Of a stretch of 64,000 bases of DNA, positions 34,771 to 42,188 are shown piece after piece (the first letter of the stretch is position 1; every line of letters begins with the position of its first letter). This DNA comes from DATBGZ01 sp963803115. Lineage in GTDB: Bacteria > Actinomycetota > Actinomycetes > Mycobacteriales > Micromonosporaceae. Where the stretch lies: NCBI GenBank assembly GCA_963803115.1, contig CAWDLN010000002.1, positions 62,001-126,000 on the forward strand. The letters run 5' to 3'. The notes beneath the pieces were generated by a model that made no database searches, was not told the origin of the DNA, and worked only from the letters and a program-made list of their open reading frames with translations. The position numbers and the translations under genes were made by a program.

Positions 34771-35496
34771 CAACGTCTTGTGACGGTGCGTCAACTTGGC
34801 CGACTGAGAACCGGCCGACTGGGTTGCCCAGGGTTGCCCCGCCTCTCGCGAAACCCAAGCGGATAGTGGCCTTCGTACCGGCACGCCAGGCTGCACAATG
34901 GCACGGGAACGCTCCTACGTCACGCTGAAATCCACCAGCACTTCGCGGAGAGTCGCGCTCAAGATTCGGCCAAAGGTGTGACGCATCAAGCGGAGTTCGA
35001 TACCAGGGTCCACGTTGGTGCCTGTCTGCAACATGAGCGCATTGCCGCTGCATCCAATGTGTCCAATGTGGTGCATGGTCTCACATGATGCTTGACGAAA
35101 CGGCCTCGGCTGATGCTTAACATGATCACGGTGAGTCCGGCCCGCGCGATCATTGACCGCGAAGGACGCATCCGCTCATGTCGATGTCAGTGTGTTCGCC
35201 AGCGGAACGAGACGTTGAGGCTGGACTATGTCCCGTGCGGTGCCCATGTTTGACGAGCATGAACAGACCGGGGAATGGATCGGGACGGCCATCGGCATCA
35301 CCACCGCGCCGCGAGGACGTGCTCTGAACCGAGGGCCGGCCCGTGCCTGTTTCACCAGCCGCTCGGGCGTCAAATGCGCGCCCAATCTTCTGGCACGATC
35401 AGATCATCCAAAGAAGGCCTCACAGACATCCTCGGCCGCCTGAACGGTGTATGGGCCGGTGCGAGCTCGGCCGGCAGAATGCGACCATGGTCGGCG
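34771..35496. other. No intact gene; contains one inverted-repeat arm
   Basis: No reading frame here has a recognisable domain. It holds the left copy of a 41-bp inverted repeat at 35087-35127. The composition and broken neighbours suggest decayed sequence. Confidence 0.4.
35087..35127 (+). repeat. Left arm of a 41-bp inverted repeat
   Basis: This sequence is repeated in inverse orientation at 36098-36138. Bases 35102-35127 are a perfect 26-bp match to the reverse complement of 36098-36123. The outer 15 bp match except for about five positions. Within the arm, GATGCTT occurs twice in direct orientation. The outer end reads GATGCTTG. Confidence 0.8.
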
Positions 35497-36051
35497 ATGA
35501 TCGCCTCTCTCCGCTGGCGAGGTGGGTATTTCTTCCCCTGGTACCGGTCACCGCGGTGGGTCTGGCTGGTCATTTACGCCATCCTGCCGATCGGCTTGCC
35601 GGTCATCTGGGTACGCAACCGCGACGCCGACCCGGGAGTCGAACCGGGTGAACAGTTACTACCGCGTTGGCTGGGCCGCAGCTTTGGCGTGGTCGGCATC
35701 GTGATCGGCGCGTTTGCACTCGCGCCGTTCGCGGTTCCCGGCACGGTTGGCCGGTTGTGGCCTTGGTCGCTGACTCCGTTGATGGCGCAGGTTGTCGCGG
35801 GCGGTTGATGTTTTTCGGTGCCGGCGCAGCGATGTTCATTGTCGAGCGGCGTTTCCAAGCCGTGCGCGCGTTCCTGCCCTCGGTGGCGGTGTGGTTCGCC
35901 GTCCTCGGAGTCGCCGCCCCATTCCACCTCCACGACTTCAACCGGGGTCCGGTACTCGACCGGCGCATACTTCGTCACCGTCACGGTGGTCGTCGCGGTC
36001 AGCCTGGGCGTCCTGGTCTACGGCCGCCGGCTGCCGGCGTTCGCCCGGTAA
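35497..36051 (+). pseudogene. Small integral membrane protein gene with two frameshifts
   Basis: Reading across three frames gives a continuous helical protein. PRWVWLVIYAILPIGLPVIW and LLPRWLGRSFGVVGIVIGAF run to a stop at 35808. The next frame continues LMFFGAGAAMFIVERRFQAV and AVWFAVLGVAAPFHLHDF. A third frame gives YFVTVTVVVAVSLGVLVYG to 36051. Functional relatives are actinobacterial hypothetical membrane proteins. The gene lies wholly between the two inverted-repeat arms. Confidence 0.65.
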
Positions 36052-36097
36052 CACAGCGTACCCCGCCCGTTCATGCCGCGAGTCGCGCGGTCGTTCC

Positions 36098-36138
36098 GAT
36101 CATGTTAAGCATCAGCCGAGGCCACGACGCCAAGCATC
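36098..36138 (-). repeat. Right arm of the 41-bp inverted repeat
   Basis: Reverse-complement copy of 35087-35127, 1,052 bp from end to end. The outer end reads CAAGCATC. I see no target-site duplication outside either arm: GTCTCACAT is on the left and AGCCGGAGC on the right. Confidence 0.8.
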
Positions 36139-36476
36139 AGCCGGAGCCGGGTTCGCCTCCCGGCTATCCACGAACGTAAATCAATGAATCGCCCAAGTAC
36201 GAGCTCATCGGCCCCGACGGTTCACACTGCCCACCGTGGCAAGGATCTGATGCGCGCACGTCACCCGTTGCGACACTGTTCAAGGGGGGCCGGTGCGTGA
36301 CTAACTGCCTGACCACGACCGTGGACGTGCTCGGTCGAAGCGGGCCTCGCGCGAACTCGCCGCACCAGCTCCGTACGATTCGGCCCCAGCTCGTCATGAA
36401 ACCTGGCTTCGGGAGAAGAGGTCGGCCGCGACGACGATGTTCGTCACCGATCCGCCAGCCGGTAACCTCGTAGGTC
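36139..36476. other. Intergenic, nothing recognised
   Basis: This stretch of about 340 bp lies between the repeat arm and the DUF5522 gene. I see no coding potential, hairpin or repeat worth naming. Confidence 0.4.
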
Positions 36477-36782
36477 ATGGAAGATGGCCCGAAGCGCGGA
36501 CGAGCGTGGATCCGCCCTCTGGCCGCACGCCCGCTAACCGAGCCCCACGTCACCCGGCTGCCCCTCGACAAACCCGATCGAGAAGCGATCCTGGCTGCCC
36601 ACTCGGCGGCACTGGCCGCCGAGCAGGCGGGCTATTCCGACCCGGCTACGGGGTTGTTCGTGCTAACGGCGCGTTACCTCACCGATCGAGGCCACTGCTG
36701 CGGCCAAGGGTGTCGGCATTGCCCCTACACCGATGGCCCCGACTCCGACCCGTGGCTCAGGCTCCCGTCGGCGAATGCGTGA
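36477..36782 (+). CDS. DUF5522 family protein
   Basis: The 101-residue protein carries the family signature near its C-terminus: LFVLTARYLTDRGHCCGQG followed by CRHCPY. The C-C-x-x-x-C-x-x-C cysteine cluster suggests a metal site. The N-terminal 30 residues are poorly conserved, so a start further inside is possible. It is intact although its neighbours on the left are decayed. The molecular function of DUF5522 is unknown. Confidence 0.75.
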   Translation: MEDGPKRGRAWIRPLAARPLTEPHVTRLPLDKPDREAILAAHSAALAAEQAGYSDPATGLFVLTARYLTDRGHCCGQGCRHCPYTDGPDSDPWLRLPSANA

Positions 36783-36891
36783 CTGAATGAATGACAACGC
36801 CGGCGTTCGCAGGGACGTTCGTCGGTATCCGGCGGCACCCCGAACCGTTGTGCCGCAACTAGCCGAACCAGTTCGGGGCACCGACAAAGAA

Positions 36892-36938
36892 CCTTGACAC
36901 GGAAGAGGTCACTGGTTCAAACCCAGTATCGTCCACCA
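36892..36938 (+). tRNA. 3' fragment of tRNA-Val(GAC), probable att remnant
   Basis: The sequence runs from the anticodon loop (TTGACAC, with GAC at 36896-36898) through the 3' half of the anticodon stem GGAAG and the variable AGGTC. It continues through the T-arm ACTGGTTCAAACCCAGT and the acceptor strand ATCGTCC to ACCA at 36935-36938. This is the 3' half of tRNA-Val(GAC). The 5' half should begin GGACGAT and contain the D-arm; it is absent upstream. A strong hairpin follows at 36946. A 3' tRNA fragment of this kind is what an element integrating into a tRNA gene leaves at its far end. Confidence 0.85.
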
Positions 36939-36945
36939 GAACAGC

Positions 36946-36971
36946 GGCCGTGTCCATCGATGGACATGGCC
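36946..36971 (+). terminator. Terminator of the former tRNA-Val gene
   Basis: GGCCGTGTCCA (36946-36956) pairs with TGGACATGGCC (36961-36971) through one G-U pair, leaving a TCGA loop. The stem begins 8 nt after the tRNA CCA and is followed by TTCATCT. Its place directly after the fragment indicates that this side is the original chromosomal flank of the tRNA gene. Confidence 0.7.
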
Positions 36972-37117
36972 TTCATCTGACTCTGAGTTTGGCCGTGGCA
37001 TCCGCCACCTTGATCATTGGATTTGATGGTTCGAGGGTTGACCGTTGCCCGATGCGAGCCGGGGCATGGAACGCCCGTGGCGTCGGCCAGCGAAGAGTCG
37101 TACCCAGGTATCGCGGT

Positions 37118-37864
37118 TCAGGCGATCAGCAGGCGAAGGCCAAGCTCTGCTGTGTCGAGATCGACGAGTTCGCGGTTGCGTTCGCCCCACAGGCCAGAGG
37201 CGAGGTCATCACGGAGGCTGCGTACTGCCCTCCGCTCGGCGTCCCGCCCGACTTTTGCCCACACCGATACTCCGCGACGGACATTCTCGTCCAGATACGC
37301 CTCGGGGCGGCGCCAGTAGGCCTCGAAGAAGCCGTCCGCGCAGTCCCACGGAATAGGCACCGGCCTTATCCGGGCTCCGATCGCGGAGGCCAGCTCGGCC
37401 AGCGAAGGACGGCCGACAATGAGGTCCGCGACCTCAGGCAGGTAGTCACGAGTTAGCCAGAACCGGTGAAGCCATCCGGCGTTAGTGGTGTCGTGCGTGA
37501 ATACCACCACGCGGCGTGCAACGCGCCGCATCTCGCGCAGGCCCGCGATCGGGTCCTGCCAGTGATGGACGGTGGCAAAAGCCATCGCGGCGTCGAAGGA
37601 CTGGTCCCCGAACGGGAGGCTCTGCGCGTAGGCGGCCACGCACGGGGCTGCGCCCGCAGGACGCTGCGAACGCATGAGCGCCGACGGTTCCACCGCGAGG
37701 ACGTAGCGGTCGGAGGGCTCGTATGACCCAGGACCCGCGCCGACGTTCAGCACGGTCCGGGCATCGCCGAGCGCAGCCCAGACCTTCGCAGCGATGCGCG
37801 GTTCAGTGCGCCGGGTCACGGTGTACGTGGCTCCGATGGTGTCGTACAACTGCCCGCTGGACAT
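37118..37864 (-). CDS. Class I SAM-dependent methyltransferase
   Basis: The 248-residue protein starts MSSGQLYDTIGATYTVTRRT. SAM-binding motif I is TVLNVGAGPGSYEP near residue 37. The acidic end of strand 2 is VLAVEPSALM near 57, LPFGDQSFDAAMAFATVHHW near 84-103, and MRRVARRVVVFTHD near 112. The order and length fit UbiE/MenG-type small-molecule methyltransferases. It is intact and probably monocistronic. The substrate is unknown. Confidence 0.88.
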   Translation of the reverse strand: MSSGQLYDTIGATYTVTRRTEPRIAAKVWAALGDARTVLNVGAGPGSYEPSDRYVLAVEPSALMRSQRPAGAAPCVAAYAQSLPFGDQSFDAAMAFATVHHWQDPIAGLREMRRVARRVVVFTHDTTNAGWLHRFWLTRDYLPEVADLIVGRPSLAELASAIGARIRPVPIPWDCADGFFEAYWRRPEAYLDENVRRGVSVWAKVGRDAERRAVRSLRDDLASGLWGERNRELVDLDTAELGLRLLIA

Positions 37865-38070
37865 GACACTGCCTTTCTGGTCGTCGCCACCGTCCCCGCA
37901 CCGCGCCTTTGCACTGGCTCCCGGCTAACCTCGCGGGTTCTGGCGGCAGAATTGGAAAGTCGTTCGCCCACGGTGATGGCGGCTCTTTGCGGTGATGCAG
38001 CTCCTCAACGCAAAGATACGAGGCTGTGCCGCAACTCCAGTTGTTTCTGGCCGTCAAGAGTGAGACCGAG

Positions 38071-38952
38071 CTAGCGTGGCGAGGCGGGTTCGAAGCGTGA
38101 AGCCAGTGACTCGCGGATCGCGCGGACGTCGACCGTCCCGGTGTGATTCTCGGTGAGCATCCTAGCCAAGCGCTTCGGCCAGAGCAGATGGATGCCGCGC
38201 GATGTGAAGGCTCCGCCCAGCGGCGGCCAGCCGGCCTCGACGAAACACAACACACCGGTGACCGGGACGTCGCCCGCGACGGCTCGAACCAGATCCACTT
38301 GCCCGAGCACGCCATCAACAAGCTCGGTGCAGTCCCGTCGACCAACCATCACCTTCTCGCTTCGAGGCCTAAGAATCCCGCCACCGACGTTCAACGTCGG
38401 ACGACCCTTGTAGCGCTTGGCGTCGATGACCCAGATTCCGACCCGGGCGACAACCAGGTGGTCGATGTTCGCCCGTGTTCCCGCGATTCGTCGGTCGTGC
38501 AGTACCGCGATGTCGTCCGACGCCAACGCGTCAAGTTGGGCGCCCAGGCGCTCCTCACCGACGGCACCCCGCGCCCACGCCTTGGTGCTCTGGCGCTCAC
38601 CGGAGAGCACTACAGCGAGGCCGCCCAGCCGGCCCCACCTCGCCCGGATTCGCGCTTCGTCCCTGGCCTTGCGTCGCTCGTACTCACGCCGGGCGGAAGA
38701 CCCGGCTACGCCTGGGGCGGCACGTTCTGTCTGCTGGGGGTCGGCAGTCATGGGTCGCGACGCCACGTCGATCAGGGCGACGCCGGTCGCGGTGCAGGCA
38801 AGGCAACGGACGGTCCTGGTTTCGCGTTCGTACAGCGCCTCGGTATGCGCAGGCAGGTCGACGCCGCACAGACGGCACGTCCCCGCATAGCGGAGCCGCA
38901 TCCGCTTGTTATTGGCCGGCCCCTGGCTGCCCGATGCGATCTCGTCAAACAC
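38071..38952 (-). CDS. NERD-domain protein with N-terminal zinc finger
   Basis: The 293-residue protein starts with a C-x-x-C pair (TCRLCGVD, about 26-29) and a second pair (RCLACTA, about 49-52), forming a probable zinc ribbon. After a basic coiled linker (residues 85-120), the NERD nuclease-related domain spans about 125-245, with AVGEERLGAQLD, ANIDHLVVARVGIWVIDAK (the D...D-x-K core) and VLCFVEAGWP. It is intact. NERD proteins are linked to nucleic-acid processing; the exact function is unknown. Confidence 0.82.
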   Translation of the reverse strand: MFDEIASGSQGPANNKRMRLRYAGTCRLCGVDLPAHTEALYERETRTVRCLACTATGVALIDVASRPMTADPQQTERAAPGVAGSSARREYERRKARDEARIRARWGRLGGLAVVLSGERQSTKAWARGAVGEERLGAQLDALASDDIAVLHDRRIAGTRANIDHLVVARVGIWVIDAKRYKGRPTLNVGGGILRPRSEKVMVGRRDCTELVDGVLGQVDLVRAVAGDVPVTGVLCFVEAGWPPLGGAFTSRGIHLLWPKRLARMLTENHTGTVDVRAIRESLASRFEPASPR

Positions 38953-39021
38953 TCCAAGACAGTAGCTGCTGTTCGAACCCGAATCGATCGACCTACGGCG
39001 CGGGAAATCCCCCGAACACGC

Positions 39022-39384
39022 ACACGATTCACCGTGCCACCCTGCTTGCTCATCCCGAGGCCGTTGCGCTCGTGACCGAGTGGGCCGCCCGGTCGCTTCC
39101 GCAGTTTCGCCTCGTGGAGCGGTCGATGTCGCTCCTTGAGAGCAGCGGGTTCGGCGCGACGGCCGGAATCCAGGCGCATCTCGCCTTGGTCGCGTTCACG
39201 CTCGGGCTCGTGCTTTAGGAGGCGGGGCGGGTCGCCCGGCGGTACGCCGGAGTTGCCCCAGTACAACCCGGTGGATGGCGAGCGATCTCCCGTTGGTCGA
39301 GGTATCCGTGGACGATCGTTTCGCGCTGGGCTGGACCTCGTCCTCGAACGGCGTCGAGGCTTCACTCCGGACTCGCCGTAGGCG
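39022..39384 (+). pseudogene. C-terminal remnant of a TetR-family regulator
   Basis: The frame reads HRATLLAHPEAVALVTEW, then FRLVERSMSLLESSGFGATA and IQAHLALVAFTLGLVL, matching the ligand-binding C-terminal helices of TetR repressors. It then meets TAG at about 39216, and continues EAGRVARRYAGVAP in the same frame. A later frameshift is needed to read DDRFALG followed by LDLVLE, the usual RFxxGLDLVL end. The N-terminal DNA-binding half is missing. Confidence 0.6.
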
Positions 39385-39440
39385 GGCCTGACGAGAATAC
39401 GAGCTCGCACGACGATCACCAGCGGCGGCCGTGCCGGTCC

Positions 39441-39461
39441 GACGTCAGTCCACTTAGGATC
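39441..39461. repeat. 21-bp direct repeat, copy 1
   Basis: GACGTCAGTCCACTTAGGAT plus a final C. It recurs at 41964-41984 with one mismatch (GATGTC). Both copies lie in non-coding sequence next to decayed genes. On the minus strand both read DPKWTD, so this may be a shard of a duplicated coding segment. Confidence 0.45.
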
Positions 39462-39556
39462 CCATCGGGATCCGGTCGCGACCGCACACGGCATCGGAAA
39501 TCGCGGCCCAAACAGTCATCCAATGTGGATGGTCAACCCACCGACGACGTACCGAG

Positions 39557-39877
39557 TCAGGTCCGGTGTGGACGCTGGTTATCTGCTAAGAGTTGGTAGT
39601 CGGTGAAGACGACCGGACCCGCCACGAGTTCGGGCCCGTAGACCGCCTCGAATTGTCGCACGGCGTCCGAGCCTCCGTGAACCTCGTGCGCGACCTCGTC
39701 TTCGAACGTGAATAGATGGACGAACTTTGTAGGGTCGTCAACCTGCTGCCAAGCGGAGTAAAGCCGCGTACCCGGCTCATTGTCCGTGACGTAGGCGACA
39801 AACTGCTCAATCTCGTGGCGGACCTTCTCCACCGCCGCCGCGTTGACCTGATAGTGAGCGGTTTGGTAGATGGGCAT
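39557..39877 (-). CDS. Antibiotic-biosynthesis-monooxygenase-fold (ABM) protein
   Basis: The 106-residue protein has one ABM ferredoxin-like domain: MPIYQTAHYQVNAAAVEKV, then EPGTRLYSAWQQVDDPTKFVHL, and a FEDEVAHEVHGGSDAV segment. The family's small proteins act as quinone-forming monooxygenases or stress proteins. The ATG has TTAGGAGG just upstream. It follows a frameshifted SnoaL-like gene and probably shares its promoter, facing the MarR gene. Confidence 0.8.
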   Translation of the reverse strand: MPIYQTAHYQVNAAAVEKVRHEIEQFVAYVTDNEPGTRLYSAWQQVDDPTKFVHLFTFEDEVAHEVHGGSDAVRQFEAVYGPELVAGPVVFTDYQLLADNQRPHRT

Positions 39878-39894
39878 CCCATCCTCCTAATTGG

Positions 39895-40234
39895 ATCCGG
39901 GGCATAGTTCAGTGATCCGACATCGATAACCTTGTAGATATGGTTCTCAACCGAGGCATTGAACTCGCCAGTGTCGTTACGAACACCGGTTGCCGTGACC
40001 CGATCGGCCACCAGGTCTCCCTCGGTGAGGACGAGGTCTACAAAGACAGCGATGTCGCGCAAGCCGCTCATGGCAATCACACCGATCGCTCGCACGCCCA
40101 GGCGCCCATCCGCAATGCCCGGATAGGGAAGGTGATGCACGATTTCGCCGGACATTAACTCGTCAACGGCGTCGAGATTCCCCGTGTCTTTTGAACTCCG
40201 TGTCGAACGGGCCCACGACGTCGGCGTTGTCCAT
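39895..40234 (-). pseudogene. SnoaL-like (NTF2-fold) gene with a frameshift at T4/A4
   Basis: From ATG 40234, with a strong AGGGAGGAGG site, the protein reads MDNADVVGPFDTEFK. One base must then be removed at the run 40189-40192 to continue DTGNLDAVDELMSGEIVHH, then PYPGIADGRLGVRA and DLVLTEGDLVADRVTATG. This is a SnoaL-like polyketide cyclase fold. The end is also abnormal: the frame runs through the ABM ribosome-binding site without the usual final strand. A sequencing error is a real alternative for the frameshift. Confidence 0.65.
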
Positions 40235-40260
40235 CTGCCTCCTCCCTCGATCGTGAGTCG

Positions 40261-40319
40261 AAGGTCAACAGTTCTGTATAGTATTTGAGTCTGCCCCGAA
40301 AGGTCAACACATCTGTTGA
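40261..40319. promoter_or_regulatory. Promoter of the SnoaL/ABM unit with probable MarR operator
   Basis: On the minus strand TTGACC, an 18-nt spacer and TACTAT form a promoter toward 40234. TCAACA (40304-40309) and TGTTGA (40314-40319) are a perfect 6-bp inverted repeat overlapping the -35. The 10-mer AAGGTCAACA is repeated at 40261 and 40300. These fit binding of the divergent MarR protein. Confidence 0.55.
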
Positions 40320-40378
40320 GCAACTGCCGCAGCGACTCCTCCGCACGTGCCTGCGTGTGACAACAACCCTACGGTCCC

Positions 40379-40393
40379 GTATAGTACGAAACC
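40379..40393 (+). promoter_or_regulatory. -10 region of the marR gene
   Basis: TATAGT (40380-40385) lies 8 nt before the GTG at 40394, consistent with a leaderless or nearly leaderless mRNA. The octamer GTATAGTA (40379-40386) is also present in the facing promoter at 40276-40283. Confidence 0.4.
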
Positions 40394-40810
40394 GTGAAGA
40401 CGGGATCCGTAGTACTTGACCTGCAGCGCGCAGCCCATGCGATATTGTCCTTCCTGCTCGATGAGCTGGCCCACTTTGATCTGACGCCATCGGAGATCAT
40501 CGCGCTCGGCAACCTTGCAGACGGCGTCGCCCGAACGGTGACGGAGTTGGGATCCGCCATCGGGACGCGATCGGCAACTGTTACCGGGATTCTCGATCGT
40601 CTCGAGCGTCGCGGCCTGATCTCACGGGGTGTCCGGCCCGGCGACCGCCGCGTCGTCCTCATCGAACTAACACCTGACGGCGTGCATCTCGCCGAGCTCG
40701 TCGGTCAAGCCTTGCACGACCTCGAGGCGAAGGCCTTTCTCGGCGTGTCGGACAGGCAAGTCAACGCGACCCGCGTTGTGCTGCGAGCTCTAACGGAGGT
40801 CCAACCGTGA
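40394..40810 (+). CDS. MarR-family transcriptional regulator
   Basis: The 138-residue protein has a MarR winged helix: LTPSEIIALGNLADG, VARTVTELGSAIGTRSATVT, ILDRLERRGLISRGVRPGDRR with the wing DRRVVLIELTPDG. It is divergent from the SnoaL/ABM unit and probably represses it through the palindrome at 40304-40319. GTG 40394 is chosen because of the -10 sequence 8 nt upstream. Its stop overlaps the start of the next gene (GTGA). Confidence 0.88.
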   Translation: MKTGSVVLDLQRAAHAILSFLLDELAHFDLTPSEIIALGNLADGVARTVTELGSAIGTRSATVTGILDRLERRGLISRGVRPGDRRVVLIELTPDGVHLAELVGQALHDLEAKAFLGVSDRQVNATRVVLRALTEVQP

Positions 40811-41253
40811 CCAGCCACGACTCGCATCCACCGCGGGAACCGGTGTCCGCCGACGCATTCGATGCATTCATGGCCGAGGTTATGGCGCGTGCCGACCGGT
40901 TCGGTCATCGCCAGCACATACACCTGACGTGGCTCGCGGTGCGACAGTACGGCATCGCCGTCGCCACCTCGCTGGTCAGCGCGGGCATCAAGCGCACAGC
41001 ACGCTACGAGGGCGCCCCGCAGAAGTATCACGCGACGGTCAGCCGCGCCTGGGTCGAGCTCGTAGGGCATCACGTCTCAATGAGCAGCGACAACGACTTC
41101 GACTCGTTCGCCGATCGGTACCCGCCGTTGTTGGACAAGCGGTTGCTGACCCGCCATTACCGATCGTCGACTCTTGCTTCCGTCGAGGCGCGTTCAGGTT
41201 GGGTCGAGCCGGACCTGAAGCCGCTGCCGGCAGCCACGCTGGGACCAGCGTGA
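40807..41253 (+). CDS. Conserved hypothetical protein coupled to MarR
   Basis: The 148-residue protein starts at GTG overlapping the MarR stop. It has no signal or membrane helix. The HRQHIHLTWLAVRQYG segment near residue 35 and GAPQKYHATVSRAWVELVG near 70 contain regularly spaced His residues, a pattern I recognise from small actinobacterial helical proteins of unknown function. The conserved His residues could bind metal. Coupling to MarR suggests a role in the same response. Confidence 0.75.
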   Translation: MTSHDSHPPREPVSADAFDAFMAEVMARADRFGHRQHIHLTWLAVRQYGIAVATSLVSAGIKRTARYEGAPQKYHATVSRAWVELVGHHVSMSSDNDFDSFADRYPPLLDKRLLTRHYRSSTLASVEARSGWVEPDLKPLPAATLGPA

Positions 41254-41320
41254 TGATCTTCGTCATGTCGCGGCAGTGCGCGATCCGTTGCGCGCTGCTC
41301 GTTCGAGTAAGCTCAACACC

Positions 41321-41653
41321 ATGCTTGAAGATTCGGTGCTGGATCGCACGTACGCTGCCCTCGCGGACTCGACGCGCCGGGCCTTGTTGGTTGCACTGCG
41401 CGACGGCGAGGCTCGGATCACCGACCTCGCCGGCCCGCTGCCGATGACCTTTGCGGGAGTGTCCCGCCACATCGGCGTACTCGAGGCGGCTGGGCTTGTC
41501 GAGCGGTCGATCCGCGGCAGGGAACATTGGCTCTCCGTTCGGCCGGCGGCGCTCGATTCGGCGCAGCGGTGGATTGCCGAACAGGCCACGTTTTGGGACC
41601 GCCGGGCGGATGCTCTTACTGCTCGCCTGAAAGGCAGGCGTTCCGGCGCATGA
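41321..41653 (+). CDS. ArsR-type winged-helix regulator
   Basis: The 110-residue protein has a winged helix: YAALADSTRRALLVALRDGE, then ITDLAGPLPMTFAGVSRHIG and EAAGLVERSIRGREHWLSV. No CxC or other metal-binding motif is present. This class is usually encoded just before an AHSA1/SRPBCC protein and autoregulates the pair. Here the next gene is such a protein, overlapping by 4 bp, but with a large internal deletion. Confidence 0.87.
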   Translation: MLEDSVLDRTYAALADSTRRALLVALRDGEARITDLAGPLPMTFAGVSRHIGVLEAAGLVERSIRGREHWLSVRPAALDSAQRWIAEQATFWDRRADALTARLKGRRSGA

Positions 41654-41907
41654 CCGAGCACGGAGCCGTCAGCGCCCTCATCGAGCAACTGCTTCCGGCA
41701 ACACCGGAAGAGGTCTACGACGAGTGGATCGACCCGGACGCGCTATTGGAGTGGATGTGTCCCCGACCGGCGCGGTGTCTCAAGGTCGAGGCCGATCCAC
41801 GCGGCGCGCGCACGCCCGATCTCGTCGAGCAGCATCTGCGCGGCTGGCGCCTGATCGCGGCGCAACTCGAATCCACACTGAAGACTCGTCGCCAGAACCA
41901 GCAATGA
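41650..41907 (+). CDS. AHSA1/SRPBCC protein with an internal in-frame deletion
   Basis: The 85-residue protein has the start of the AHSA1 fold (LLPATPEEVYDEWIDPDALLEWMCPRPA) and its end (PDLVEQHLRGWRLIAAQLESTL), joined directly at ADPRGART. Normal members are about 140-150 residues; the central strands are missing with the frame preserved. The lost section forms most of the hydrophobic cavity, so the protein can hardly be functional. The ATG overlaps the ArsR stop. Confidence 0.7.
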   Translation: MTEHGAVSALIEQLLPATPEEVYDEWIDPDALLEWMCPRPARCLKVEADPRGARTPDLVEQHLRGWRLIAAQLESTLKTRRQNQQ

Positions 41908-41963
41908 TCGGCTCGCGAGGTCGACGCCGAGGCGGCTCGCGGCGTTGATCCCATCGCGGAGGC

Positions 41964-41984
41964 GATGTCAGTCCACTTAGGATC
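41964..41984. repeat. 21-bp direct repeat, copy 2
   Basis: Second copy of the repeat at 39441-39461, with T for C at position 3. It lies in the 281-bp gap before the M36 protease pseudogene. That gap shows no other feature. Confidence 0.45.
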
Positions 41985-42188
41985 GGGTCGGCCTGGTTCC
42001 CACCAACCGCCCCACGGAGTGCCTTGGAGTGAAGTTCGGTACGTGGCGCTGCCGCCGATAGTTCGATCAAGAGTTCCATCGGCCTTACAGCACGGTGCGC
42101 CGTCAACCGTACGGACATCCCCGTGCTGATTGGTGATCCATATGATTCCGCCAGGATCTTGCCTCGGCCTCGGCATTGGAGGCGTTAC

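Larger units (their letters stand above)
38953..39556. other. No intact gene; contains a decayed TetR gene
   Basis: The region between the NERD and ABM genes holds the TetR remnant at 39022-39384 and one copy of a 21-bp repeat at 39441-39461. It also has the 11-bp palindrome TCCAATGTGGA at 39519. No intact reading frame is supported. Confidence 0.45.

Noticed and set aside
38143..39075. 310-codon plus-strand frame over the NERD gene
   Set aside because: It is antisense to a protein with zinc-finger and NERD motifs, and has no domain of its own.
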